Positions 39,693-48,495 of a stretch of 64,000 nucleotides of DNA are shown here, in pieces (the first letter of the stretch is position 1; the number at the start of each line of letters is the position of its first letter). A model generated the notes under the pieces. It worked only from the letters and a program-made list of their open reading frames with translations, did no database searches and was not told the origin of the DNA. Origin of the DNA: an uncultured Anaerolineae bacterium (lineage in GTDB: Bacteria > Chloroflexota > Anaerolineae > Aggregatilineales > Phototrophicaceae); NCBI GenBank assembly GCA_938022205.1, contig CALIEB010000001.1, forward strand, positions 310,001 through 374,000. Reading direction: 5' to 3'. Both the position numbers and the translations under genes were made by a program.

Positions 39693-41567
39693 ATGCCCGC
39701 CTTGACAGACAATCTTGACCCCAAACTGCTCGAAGATTATCAAGTGCTGCGCCGTCGCCAAACTGAAGCCATCAGCGACTTGCTAGCGGTGTTGCCCAAA
39801 GTGGACAACCTCCAGCCGCATTACCTCCAGCAAGTGCGCGATGCACAGTTCCACGCCGACCACCCCTTTTTGATGGTGTTTGTGGGCGCGTTTAGCTCGG
39901 GCAAATCCAGCCTCATCAACGCCCTCTTGGGGCAGCCTGCGCTGCTGCGCGTCGGTCCCACGCCCACCACCGACCACATCAGCATCCTGCGCTACGGCGA
40001 CCACGACACGCCGCTGATGTCGCCCAACCAAATCGAGACGGTCTTCTACCCTTCACCGCTGCTGCAAAAAATTAGCATCGTCGACACGCCCGGGCTGGAA
40101 TCCATTTTCAAGCAGCACGAAGAGGCAACGCGCAACTTCTTGCACCGTGCCGACGCGGTCATCTTCGTCATGCTCGCCACGCAAGCCATGACCCAAAGCA
40201 GCCTTGAGACGCTGCAGCTCTTCAAAGAATACGGCAAGAAGGTCATCCTCGTCATCAATCAGGCGGACTTGCTCAATGACCTCGAGCGCGAGACCGTGCG
40301 CACTTACGTCACCGACCAAAGCCGCACGCGCTTGGGCTTCACGCCCGAAGTGTGGCTGGTCTCCGCCAAGTGGGGCATCGAAGCGCACGCCAGCACGCCG
40401 CGCGACGACGCGCTTTGGCAGCAAAGTGGGCTGGAACAGTTCGAACGCTACATCAATGGGCAGCTCGGCGACCTCAATCGCTTGCGCCAAAAGCTGCAAA
40501 CGCCGCTGCAAATCGCCAAGACCGCACAGCAGCACGCCCTAGAGACGCTCTCGGCAAATCAGGCGGCGTTCGACGGGCTGCGACGTATTTACGACAACAT
40601 TCAAGTGCAGCTGGAAGCACAGCGGCAGGACTTGCTCAAGACCGTGCGCGATGTCAACGCGCAGGTTGACGCACAGTTCCAAGCCACCATCGAACGCTGC
40701 CGCCAAGCCACCCGCGCTCAATTCGCCTTTAGCAACGGGCTACGCGCCTTTGCCGCGGGCTTCGTCGAGGTCGTGCGCTTGCTGCCGCTGATAGGACGCA
40801 TCTTCCGCCCCGCGCCCGAACAGCGCACCATGACCCAAGCGTTTAAGGCGCAAGCCGCGTTCGAGCCGCTCGACAAGCTGCCTAGCATCGTTGAGACGCT
40901 CGCGCCGCGCCTTGAAAGCCAAGACCAAAAAGACCTCAACGACCTCGTACGCTACAGCCAGCGCGAGCTAGACGCGCTGCCCGCCTACGTGCGTGCCAAG
41001 CAAATCGGCACGCTGCAAGTGCCTGCCAGCTACGACCGCTCGCACTTCGCCGGTCTGCGCAGCACGCTAGCCGCCGAAGAGGCGAAGGCGCGCAACGTCG
41101 AGCCCTACGAGCAAATGTATCAAAACGCCGTGCTGTATTTGTGGGCATGGGTGATGCTGCTGGTCGTGTTGTTCATCGCGCTGCTCTCGGCATGGGGCGC
41201 GATTAGCAACAGCACCGACGCGCCCGTTGCCTGGATAACAGCAGGCATCTTGGTCGGCTTGTTCGTGCTGGGCTTCGCGCTGATGCCGCTGCACGGGCGC
41301 GCCCTGCACACCAAGCATGCCAACGCCCTGCAGCACATCCGCAGCGACTACCTCAAGCTAATCACCCAAGCCAGCGACGCGCACATCGCCTACGCTATGC
41401 AGCTGCGCCAAGACACGCTCACGCCCGTGACACGGCTGGTTGAAACGCAAATCGCCGCCCAAGAAGAGCAGCGCGCCCGCCTCAATGCTGCCAACCAAGT
41501 GCTAAGCGCGCTGGAAAGCGAAGTGAACGGGCTGGGCAAACGTAAGCTGCTTGGCATCACCTTCTAG
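39693..41567 (+). CDS. bacterial dynamin-like GTPase, first of a tandem pair
   Basis: A 624-residue large GTPase. The P-loop GAFSSGKS (65-72), switch threonines in PTTDH (91-95), DTPG (131-134) and NQAD (189-192) are all intact. A long helical, Q/E/R-rich region follows (about 260-480). Two adjacent hydrophobic segments around 480-530 are the likely membrane-inserting paddle. Family members bind and remodel or fuse membranes, and some protect against phage-induced lysis. GGAG lies six bases before the ATG. The second GTPase gene follows after 30 bases, which suggests a heteromeric complex as in other tandem bacterial dynamins. Confidence 0.88.
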   Translation: MPALTDNLDPKLLEDYQVLRRRQTEAISDLLAVLPKVDNLQPHYLQQVRDAQFHADHPFLMVFVGAFSSGKSSLINALLGQPALLRVGPTPTTDHISILRYGDHDTPLMSPNQIETVFYPSPLLQKISIVDTPGLESIFKQHEEATRNFLHRADAVIFVMLATQAMTQSSLETLQLFKEYGKKVILVINQADLLNDLERETVRTYVTDQSRTRLGFTPEVWLVSAKWGIEAHASTPRDDALWQQSGLEQFERYINGQLGDLNRLRQKLQTPLQIAKTAQQHALETLSANQAAFDGLRRIYDNIQVQLEAQRQDLLKTVRDVNAQVDAQFQATIERCRQATRAQFAFSNGLRAFAAGFVEVVRLLPLIGRIFRPAPEQRTMTQAFKAQAAFEPLDKLPSIVETLAPRLESQDQKDLNDLVRYSQRELDALPAYVRAKQIGTLQVPASYDRSHFAGLRSTLAAEEAKARNVEPYEQMYQNAVLYLWAWVMLLVVLFIALLSAWGAISNSTDAPVAWITAGILVGLFVLGFALMPLHGRALHTKHANALQHIRSDYLKLITQASDAHIAYAMQLRQDTLTPVTRLVETQIAAQEEQRARLNAANQVLSALESEVNGLGKRKLLGITF

Positions 41568-41597
41568 CCACACGCCAACACTAAGGAGAGACCGCAC

Positions 41598-43337
41598 ATG
41601 ATACCTCTTGACGGCGCACTCGCGGGCATCCGCACGGATGCTATCACCCTTATCGGGCGCATGGCAGACGCGCTGAACGCCAGCGACGACAGCACACAAA
41701 TCGACCAAAAACGCCTGCGCGACATCGCCGAAGACCTGCGCGAGATGTTCTTCATCGTGGCGGTGATTGGTGAGTTCAACAGCGGCAAATCGACCTTCAT
41801 CAACGCCTTGCTCGGCGAACGCCTGTTGCCGATGGGCATCACCCCTACCACCGAGTACATCGAACTCATTCGCTGGGGCGAGCAGCCCACCTACAAGCCC
41901 ACGATGCGTCCCGACGGCATCCGCCAATGGACACACCCCAACACCGGCGGCGTGGGCATCGCCATCGTCGACACGCCCGGCACAGGGTCGGTGTTCGAAA
42001 AGCACGAGAAAACCGCCAAAACGTTCCTGCACCGCAGCGACCTCGTCATCTTCGTGATGAACGCCAAGCAAGCCTTCGCCGAAAACGAGCGCATCTATCT
42101 CGCGCTGGTGCAGCAGTACGCCAAAAAAGTGATTATCGTCCTCAACCAAACCGACCTGCTCGCGCCTAACGAGCTAGCGGAGGTGCGCCGCTTTGTCGAA
42201 ACCCAGCTCAAGGACAAGCTCAACCTTGAGCCGCTGATTTTCACCGTCTCCGCCAAGCTGGCACTGGAGAACCCACAAGCAGAAAGCGGCTTAAGTGCCA
42301 TTCGCGCCCATCTGCGGGGGGTCTACAGCGACACACCGCCCGCCCAGCAAAAGCTGCTGGCGGAGCTGGAAACGGTGGACAAAATTATCGCCACGCACAT
42401 CGCCCGCGCCCAGCAAAAGTTAGAGCTAGTCCACACGGACGAAGGCAAGGTGCGCGGCGTGGAGCGCGACCTCACCCAGCAGTCAGACTATCTCACTCGC
42501 GAGCTGGATGAGGTCATGGCAGAGGTCAAGCGCACCTTAGACGGCGTGCGCAAGCGCGGACATGCCTTCATCGACGAACACCTGCGCATTAAGCTCTCCG
42601 GGCGGCTGAGCAAGCCACAGCTCGAAGAGGCGTTCAACAACGTCGTGATTGGGCGCGCGGCGCGCGACCTTGAAGAGATTGGCAAGCGTTACATGAACAG
42701 CGTCGTTGACCAAAGCCGCCTGTATTGGAACAACGCGCTCGAGCGGCTGAACAAGCTGCAAGAGCTGTTAGAGCAGCAGAAGATGAGCCTAGACGCAAGC
42801 TGGTACGAAGAGCAGCGCGCCAACCTTGAGCGCGCCGTGCAAACCGCACAGAGCGAGCTGCAGGCGAATATCTCGGGCAACGTGTTGAGCGAGCTAAGCG
42901 ACATTTTTGAGAGCAACTTCGGCACATTCCGCAACACCGCGCTGTTTACGTTGGGTGGGGTCATTACGACAGTAGTAGCGATTGCGACCCCGCACGGGGT
43001 GACCGCCTTCCCATTGGTGCTGCCTGCGCTAGTGGTAGGCGGCGCGGTGACGGCTATCTTTGGTCCCGCCGCCGTGATGGCGTATCGGCGCATGACCAAA
43101 GCCAGCCACGACGATTTTGACCAGCGCGTCGACCGCCTGTTGAACACTTACAACGAGACGCTTTCCGACATCACGTACAAGGAGCGCACGCGCCTTACGC
43201 GCTATAGCAAGCAGCAACTTGACCCAATTTACACGCGCTTGACGACGCTGGTGAGCGAGTATCAGGCACAGCACGACACGCTGGTTGAGCTGCAGCGCGA
43301 GAACACCCGCTTGCGCAACAATCTCGCCGCGCTTTAG
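41598..43337 (+). CDS. bacterial dynamin-like GTPase, second of a tandem pair
   Basis: A 579-residue large GTPase with P-loop GEFNSGKS (58-65), switch PTTEY, DTPG (125-128) and NQTD (183-186). Helical stalk segments at ~230-430 contain heptad-like E/L/K runs. A glycine- and alanine-rich hydrophobic stretch at ~445-495 is the probable paddle or membrane segment, and a coiled coil closes the protein. It is clearly distinct in sequence from the upstream partner outside the GTPase domain. AAGGAGAG precedes the ATG. It ends 10 bases before the end of a convergent MFS gene, with no terminator visible between them. Confidence 0.88.
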   Translation: MIPLDGALAGIRTDAITLIGRMADALNASDDSTQIDQKRLRDIAEDLREMFFIVAVIGEFNSGKSTFINALLGERLLPMGITPTTEYIELIRWGEQPTYKPTMRPDGIRQWTHPNTGGVGIAIVDTPGTGSVFEKHEKTAKTFLHRSDLVIFVMNAKQAFAENERIYLALVQQYAKKVIIVLNQTDLLAPNELAEVRRFVETQLKDKLNLEPLIFTVSAKLALENPQAESGLSAIRAHLRGVYSDTPPAQQKLLAELETVDKIIATHIARAQQKLELVHTDEGKVRGVERDLTQQSDYLTRELDEVMAEVKRTLDGVRKRGHAFIDEHLRIKLSGRLSKPQLEEAFNNVVIGRAARDLEEIGKRYMNSVVDQSRLYWNNALERLNKLQELLEQQKMSLDASWYEEQRANLERAVQTAQSELQANISGNVLSELSDIFESNFGTFRNTALFTLGGVITTVVAIATPHGVTAFPLVLPALVVGGAVTAIFGPAAVMAYRRMTKASHDDFDQRVDRLLNTYNETLSDITYKERTRLTRYSKQQLDPIYTRLTTLVSEYQAQHDTLVELQRENTRLRNNLAAL

Positions 43338-43347
43338 GCATCGACCG

Positions 43348-44568
43348 TCAAGCGCGCTTGTTGGGCAGGAACATCGTCAGCACGGCACTGACTGCCGCCA
43401 GCACCGCCACCCATTGGAAGCTCGCGCTCAAGCCGATGTTGTCCGCCAGCGTGCCGATGAATAAGCTGCCCAGCGCGCCCGTGCCGAAGATGAAGCCCAA
43501 CATCGCGCCCGACGCAAAGCCCTTGCCGGCGGGGATAAGGTCTTGCGCGATGACGACCAGCAGCGTGGGCGAGCCGCTCAACGCGCCCGCCAGCATCACC
43601 AGGACGAACGCTGGCGCGCCGTCCACCGACGGCAGCAAGAAAAACGCCGGCGCACACGCCAGCATGCTCCAGCCGACCACCGCCCGCCGTCCGAAGCGAT
43701 CTGCCATGTAGCCCAGCAGCACGCCGCTGAACGCCGACGTGAGCCAGAACGCGCTGGTAATCATGCCGTAGTGGGCGGGTGTCCAGCCTTTCGACTGGAA
43801 GAGCGCGGGCAAGAAGTTAATCGAGCCCGGCGAAGCAATTCCGCGCGTCAGCACCATCACCGCCAAGATGACCAACGCTTTGTAGGGCAAGCTCGCCCAA
43901 TCAAAGCCTTTGTCCTGTGCTTTTTGCGCACTGCGACGGCGCGGGATGGTCGTTGCCATCATCAGCACGGCAGGCAACGCCATAAAGCCCAAGAAAAACA
44001 CGGGCGTGACATTCGGCAGCACCGGCGGCAGCGCGTTCATGCCCACTCCCACCTGATAGGGCGTAAGCCAATGCGTGTTGGCGAGGTCGAGCAGCACGCC
44101 TACCAACGTCGGACCGAGTGCCAAGCCCAGCTGCCCCATAAGGAAGAAGAACGCCATGTTGCTGGCGACGCGCTGTTTTTCGGCGGAAGCAGCCGCTTGC
44201 AGCGCGCCGACGGGATGCACCGCGCCGCTGCCTAAGCCTGTCAGCACAAACGGCACGAACATCAGCCAGTAGTTGCGCGTGACCACCGCCATAAGCAGCG
44301 CGCCCAAAGCCATCGTCGCCACCCACGCCAAGCCGCCCGCGCCCAGCCAACGCCCGCCGTCTCTATCTGCACGCAAGCCAAAGAACGGCTGGCTCAGCGC
44401 GCCCAGCAACTGCGTACACGACACAGCAAAGCCAATTTGCGCGTTGCTCATCGGCAGCAAGCTAACGCTCATAAACGTGAGCAGCACCACGCCCATCGAC
44501 ATAAACACGTCATTGGTGAAATGTCCCAGCCCTACCGACCAGAACAAGCGCGAACGAGGAACGTACAT
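43348..44568 (-). CDS. MFS transporter (fosmidomycin-resistance/Fsr-like subgroup)
   Basis: A 406-residue, 12-helix major facilitator. The N terminus GLGHFTNDVFMSMG resembles the Fsr-like subgroup, and the loop-2/3 motif is degenerate (FFGLRADRDGG), with a clearer copy in the second half (GYMADRFGRRAVVG). It is probably a proton-driven efflux or uptake carrier for a small organic compound; the substrate is unknown. No strong ribosome site precedes the ATG. It lies downstream of and on the same strand as the LacI-type gene, 78 bases away, and could be part of that regulator's transcript. Confidence 0.85.
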   Translation of the reverse strand: MYVPRSRLFWSVGLGHFTNDVFMSMGVVLLTFMSVSLLPMSNAQIGFAVSCTQLLGALSQPFFGLRADRDGGRWLGAGGLAWVATMALGALLMAVVTRNYWLMFVPFVLTGLGSGAVHPVGALQAAASAEKQRVASNMAFFFLMGQLGLALGPTLVGVLLDLANTHWLTPYQVGVGMNALPPVLPNVTPVFFLGFMALPAVLMMATTIPRRRSAQKAQDKGFDWASLPYKALVILAVMVLTRGIASPGSINFLPALFQSKGWTPAHYGMITSAFWLTSAFSGVLLGYMADRFGRRAVVGWSMLACAPAFFLLPSVDGAPAFVLVMLAGALSGSPTLLVVIAQDLIPAGKGFASGAMLGFIFGTGALGSLFIGTLADNIGLSASFQWVAVLAAVSAVLTMFLPNKRA

Positions 44569-44646
44569 AGCGTATCCGCAAAGGAATGGATGATCGCTTT
44601 CATTCTAACCAGAAACGCGGCAAACCGTTTAAGACCAATCGCCACG

Positions 44647-45672
44647 CTAAGACAGACGTGGCGGTGCGGTGGAGGCGCGCACGACCAAGCGCGCGTCAAA
44701 GAGCAGGTGCGCGCGCACCAGCGATGGCGTGCGCAGCTGTTCTATCAACAGCTTGACCGCCCACTGTCCCTCGCGGAAACGCTCGTAAGCAATCGAAGTC
44801 AGCGGCGGCTCGTGCAGGCGCGCAATGTCGCTATCGTCAAACGAAGCCACCGAAAGCTCATCGGGAATGCGCACGCCCGCCGCGCTCAGCACGCGCAAGC
44901 CTTCGGCGGCGTAGCTGTCGTTGACGAACAGCAGCGCGGTAAGTTCGGGCGCACTGGCAAGCAACCGTTGCGTGGCAGCATCGCCCGCGCCGAGCTGCAC
45001 CCACGCCTCGCGCGGCGCGATACCCGCCGCTGTCAGCGCGTCGCGATACCCCTTGAGGCGGTTGTGCGTGTAATCGTAGTGCGTTTCGCCACCGACAAAG
45101 CCAATCGCACGATGCCCCAAATCGAGCAGGTGCTGCGTGAGCGCGGCGGCGTGTCGCGCCTCGTCGCGCCCAATGCCGGACACAGGATACTTGCCCGCCT
45201 CGCGCCCCAGCACGACGCATGGCAGCTCCAGCGCGGTGATTTTGTCCAAGAGCGGCTCATGCTGGCGCGCCCCAAACACAATCACGCCGTCGGGACGCAG
45301 CTGGGCATCGGCAAGATAGAGATGCGCGATGTGCTGGTCACCCGCGTCGGGCGCGTTGGCTGCCAGCCGCAGCTGCGCGCCAAACTGCTCTGCTGCCGCC
45401 TCGATGCCCTGCAGCACCTCGCTAAAGACTTGGCTGGAGCGCAGCACCGGCGGATGCAGCACCATCAGCGACAGCCCACGCACACGCCCCTCGCCCTCTT
45501 CCAGCGGCATGTCCGCGCTTTGACGACGCTGCAGCTCGGCGACGGCACGCAGCACCGCCGCGCGCAGTTCGTCCGAAACACCCGCCTTGTTGTTTAGCAC
45601 CAGCGAGACAGTGCTTTTGGACACCCCCGCCAGCTCAGCTATTTCGCGCACTGTTGCCATACGCCGCACCAT
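44647..45672 (-). CDS. LacI/GalR-family transcriptional regulator
   Basis: A 341-residue repressor-type protein. The helix-turn-helix and hinge are at the N terminus (VREIAELAGVSKSTVSLVLN), followed by the periplasmic-binding-like sensor domain with SVASFDDSDIARLHEPPLTS near its end. It is divergent from the sulfonate-type operon at 45810, and the two promoters overlap next to a perfect inverted repeat (45740-45756). It is therefore the likely sugar- or sulfosugar-responsive repressor of that operon and of itself. Start choice is open: ATG at 45672 or, four codons in, ATG at 45660 with GGTG in front. Confidence 0.92.
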   Translation of the reverse strand: MVRRMATVREIAELAGVSKSTVSLVLNNKAGVSDELRAAVLRAVAELQRRQSADMPLEEGEGRVRGLSLMVLHPPVLRSSQVFSEVLQGIEAAAEQFGAQLRLAANAPDAGDQHIAHLYLADAQLRPDGVIVFGARQHEPLLDKITALELPCVVLGREAGKYPVSGIGRDEARHAAALTQHLLDLGHRAIGFVGGETHYDYTHNRLKGYRDALTAAGIAPREAWVQLGAGDAATQRLLASAPELTALLFVNDSYAAEGLRVLSAAGVRIPDELSVASFDDSDIARLHEPPLTSIAYERFREGQWAVKLLIEQLRTPSLVRAHLLFDARLVVRASTAPPRLS

Positions 45673-45699
45673 TGTCGTATCAGCTCAAAAAGTCCCCAC

Positions 45700-45728
45700 T
45701 TGCCAACTATACTCATTTGGTGTTTAAT
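45700..45728 (+). promoter_or_regulatory. promoter TTGCCA-17-TTTAAT of the sulfonate-type operon
   Basis: -35 TTGCCA (45700-45705) and -10 TTTAAT (45723-45728) are 17 bases apart. The start site near 45735 lies just before the inverted repeat at 45740. It physically overlaps the promoter of the LacI gene on the opposite strand. Confidence 0.6.
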
Positions 45729-45734
45729 AGTCAA
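45706..45734 (-). promoter_or_regulatory. promoter TTGACT-17-TATAGT of the LacI gene
   Basis: On the minus strand -35 TTGACT (45734-45729) and -10 TATAGT (45711-45706) are exactly 17 bases apart. This promoter occupies almost the same DNA as the plus-strand promoter, so RNA polymerase can serve only one direction at a time. Confidence 0.65.
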
Positions 45735-45739
45735 TATTC

Positions 45740-45756
45740 CGAACGGACAACGTTCG
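45740..45756. promoter_or_regulatory. inverted repeat CGAACG-N5-CGTTCG, probable LacI operator
   Basis: Perfect six-base arms around GACAA. It lies just after the predicted start site of the plus-strand operon and just upstream of the -35 of the LacI gene. The embedded AACGTT (45749-45754) has the central CG typical of LacI-family operators and is an alternative centre. Confidence 0.55.
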
Positions 45757-45809
45757 TTCGTTTTGTCCAAAAGAGGTTGCACGCTATTTTTCCACAAGGA
45801 GACCTTCCT

Positions 45810-46292
45810 ATGCCTATCAGCCAAGAGGCTTTTCGTGATGCCCTGCGCCACTTTCCCGCCGGCGTGACACTCGTCACGGTCAAATCGGGCGAAGAAACAC
45901 ACGGTTTGACCGTTTCAGCGTTCGTGTCGGTGTCGCCTGTGCCGCCGCTCATTTCGGTGCTGATTGACCATCGCGGCAGGGGCCACGAGCTACTCGAACA
46001 CAGCGATGCCGTGTTTGCCGTCAACATCCTGCGCGAGGGACAAGAAGAACTCTCCAATCACTTTGCGTGGTCGAAAGAAGACCGCTTCAGCATGGGCAGT
46101 TGGACAACCGCCGTGACCGGCGCGCCGGTGCTGAACGACGCGCTGGCGTGGCTCGACTGCACCGTTTACAGCCGCCACACCGCCGGCACGCACACCATCT
46201 ACATCGGCGAGGTGCAAGCCAGCCAAGTCAACTTCCCCGACGCAAAGCCGCTTATCTACTGGAATCGCGGCTACCGCGCCCTTAAAGACTAA
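45810..46292 (+). CDS. flavin reductase-like protein (SmoA/SsuE-role partner of the monooxygenase)
   Basis: A 160-residue FMN-binding split-barrel protein of the flavin reductase-like family (FRHFPAGVTLVTV-type opening, here LRHFPAGVTLVTV, then GLTVSAFVSVSPVPPLISVLI). Such proteins reduce FMN with NAD(P)H and hand FMNH2 to a two-component monooxygenase. The monooxygenase gene follows after 25 bases, which fixes the partnership. AAGGAG lies nine bases before the ATG; longer in-frame starts run through the promoter region and are rejected. First gene of the operon. Confidence 0.9.
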   Translation: MPISQEAFRDALRHFPAGVTLVTVKSGEETHGLTVSAFVSVSPVPPLISVLIDHRGRGHELLEHSDAVFAVNILREGQEELSNHFAWSKEDRFSMGSWTTAVTGAPVLNDALAWLDCTVYSRHTAGTHTIYIGEVQASQVNFPDAKPLIYWNRGYRALKD

Positions 46293-46317
46293 TTTTTAGA
46301 CCAGAAAGGTATGCCCC

Positions 46318-47490
46318 ATGATTGAGATTCGTTCCAAACACCTCACAGGCGCAGAGGTGGCGTGGTTTGCCCCGCTGTGCAGCGACGACTACGAGTTTTT
46401 AGGCGTGCCAGACAACGCGCTCAAAAGCACCTTCGCGCACACCTCCAACATCTTGCTGACGGCGGATAGGCTGGGCTTTCGCAACATCCTCTGCCCTAGC
46501 TCGTTCCAAGTGGGGCAAGATACGCTAACCTTTGCGGCGGGTGTTGCGCCGCAAACCAAGAACATCAACCTGCTGACCGCTATCCGCTGTGGTGAGCTGC
46601 AGCCTATCATGCTGGCGCGCACGCTGGCCACACTTGACCACATGCTCGAAGGGCGGTTAACTGTCAACATCATCTCCTCAGATTTGCCCGGCGAGGTGCT
46701 AGATTCCGCCAGCCGCTACCAACGCTCGCGCGAGGTCATCGAAATCCTCAAACAGGCTTGGACGCAAGACAGCATTCACTTCGAAGGCAAGTTCTACAAG
46801 TACCATCTCGACTGGATTGACCCCGCCAAGCCCTACCAACAAAACGGCGGGCCCTTGCTCTATTTCGGCGGCTACTCACCCGACGGGAAAGACCTGTGCG
46901 CCGAACACTGTGACGTGTACTTGATGTGGCCCGACACCGAAGACAACTTACGCGCGCACATGGAAGACCTGACCGCTCGCGCTAAGAAGTACGGGCGCGT
47001 GCTGGATTACGGCTTGCGCGTGCATATGATTGTGCGCGAGACCGAAGAAGAAGCGCGCGAATACGCCCAACGCCTCGTCTCCAAGCTCGACGACAACGTC
47101 GGTGCCGCCATTCGCGGGCGCGCCCAAGACGCGCAGTCGCTGGGGGTCGCGCTGCAAGCGCAAGCACGCGCGCGTGCCGACGAAGAGGGCTATGTAGAGC
47201 CGCACCTTTGGACGGGCATCGGGCGGGCGCGGTCGGGTTGTGGCGCGGCATTGGTCGGCAACCCGCAGCAAATCCTCGACAAAATCCAACGCTATATGGA
47301 CATGGGCATCCGCGCCTTCATCTTCTCGGGTTATCCGCACCTCAACGAGTGCGAGTATTTCGGCAAGCTGGTGCTACCGCACCTTGAGACGGTCTCCATG
47401 CCCGAAGCGCAAGGGCGCAGACCTGCCAGCACGCCGCCCAGCCCACTCGGCACCGGCGAACGCCGCAACCCCGTCGTCACAGCAAATTAA
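46318..47490 (+). CDS. SsuD-like FMNH2-dependent sulfonate monooxygenase (candidate sulfoquinovose monooxygenase)
   Basis: A 390-residue luciferase-like TIM-barrel enzyme. It keeps residues corresponding to the alkanesulfonate monooxygenase active site: C59 (ILCPSSF), R234 and H236 (LRVHMIV), the [12 protein letters not shown] loop with R305, and Y339 in SGYPHL. The reaction of the family splits a C-S bond with O2, giving an aldehyde and sulfite. The neighbours (flavin reductase, aldo/keto reductase, Gfo/Idh/MocA protein, exporter) match the sulfo-SMO pathway, in which the substrate is sulfoquinovose and the product 6-oxo-glucose. The substrate is inferred from context only; another sulfonate is possible. 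The last ~30 residues are a P/S-rich tail. Confidence 0.88.
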   Translation: MIEIRSKHLTGAEVAWFAPLCSDDYEFLGVPDNALKSTFAHTSNILLTADRLGFRNILCPSSFQVGQDTLTFAAGVAPQTKNINLLTAIRCGELQPIMLARTLATLDHMLEGRLTVNIISSDLPGEVLDSASRYQRSREVIEILKQAWTQDSIHFEGKFYKYHLDWIDPAKPYQQNGGPLLYFGGYSPDGKDLCAEHCDVYLMWPDTEDNLRAHMEDLTARAKKYGRVLDYGLRVHMIVRETEEEAREYAQRLVSKLDDNVGAAIRGRAQDAQSLGVALQAQARARADEEGYVEPHLWTGIGRARSGCGAALVGNPQQILDKIQRYMDMGIRAFIFSGYPHLNECEYFGKLVLPHLETVSMPEAQGRRPASTPPSPLGTGERRNPVVTAN

Positions 47491-47499
47491 GAGGAGCGC

Positions 47500-48474
47500 A
47501 TGAAGAGCTATCGCATTCCGCAAACAGACCTTGAAGTTTCACGCATTGCCTTCGGAACGTGGCACTTGGGCGGCACATGGGACAGCATGCCGCCCGACGA
47601 CAGCCTGCGCCAGCGCGCCGACGCGCTGCTGCACGCCGCCGTTGAGCATGGCATCACGCTGATTGACCTCGCCGACATTTACACGCGCGGCAAGTCGGAC
47701 ATGCTCGTCGGCGAGACGCTCAAGCGCACGCCCAGCCTGCGCGACAAGCTCATCTTGCAAGAGAAAACGGGCATCATCCTCTCGGACGAAATTCATGACG
47801 GCTCGGTCGGGCATTATGACTTTAGCTACCAGAACATCACGCGCAAGCTAGAAACGTGCTTGCAGCGGCTCAACACTGACCATGTCGACCTGCTGCTGCT
47901 GCATCGCCCGGACCCGCTCGTGCGACCGGAAGAGGTGGCGCGCGCGTTCGACGACCTGCACGCCAGCGGCAAGGTGCGCTACTTCGGCGTGAGCAACCAC
48001 ACGCCCATGCAAATCGAGCTGCTCAAGAAGTACGTGCGCCAGCCACTTGTCGTCAACCAGCTAGAACTCAACCTGTTGCACAACGACCTCATCGTTGACG
48101 GCATCGTCGCCAACACCGCGCAGGCGCGTTACACCGGCGCACGCGACACGCTGGATTACTGTCGCCTGCACGATATGCTCGTGCAAGCGTGGTCGCCGGT
48201 AGCAGGTGGACAGCTCTTCGTCGAGCGTGACGACAGCCCCGACCACGTGCGCGCCACCGTGCGCCTCATCGCCGAGCTGGCGCAGAAGCACCAGACCACC
48301 CGCGAGGGCATCGCGTTGGCGTGGCTGCTGCACCATCCCGCGCCCATCCAACCCATCATCGGCACGCTCAACCCCGCCCGCATCGCCGACAGCGTCAAGG
48401 CGGACGAGGTGCAACTCTCGCGCTTAGAATGGTACACCCTGTTGGCAGCCGCACGCGGTGCGGGCGTGCCGTAA
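47500..48474 (+). CDS. aldo/keto reductase (SmoB-like, candidate 6-oxo-glucose reductase)
   Basis: A 324-residue AKR of the YdhF-like group. The catalytic tetrad is intact: D56 and Y61 (DLADIY), K89 (LQEKTG) and H135 (LLLLHRPDP). The C-terminal NADP-binding motif appears in IQPIIGTLNPARI. In the sulfo-SMO pathway the AKR SmoB reduces the aldehyde released by the monooxygenase to glucose; the position directly after an SsuD-like gene fits this. AGGAG precedes the ATG, nine bases after the previous stop. Other aldehyde substrates cannot be excluded. Confidence 0.9.
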   Translation: MKSYRIPQTDLEVSRIAFGTWHLGGTWDSMPPDDSLRQRADALLHAAVEHGITLIDLADIYTRGKSDMLVGETLKRTPSLRDKLILQEKTGIILSDEIHDGSVGHYDFSYQNITRKLETCLQRLNTDHVDLLLLHRPDPLVRPEEVARAFDDLHASGKVRYFGVSNHTPMQIELLKKYVRQPLVVNQLELNLLHNDLIVDGIVANTAQARYTGARDTLDYCRLHDMLVQAWSPVAGGQLFVERDDSPDHVRATVRLIAELAQKHQTTREGIALAWLLHHPAPIQPIIGTLNPARIADSVKADEVQLSRLEWYTLLAAARGAGVP

Positions 48475-48495
48475 CCCAAGAAAGCACGGCAAACA

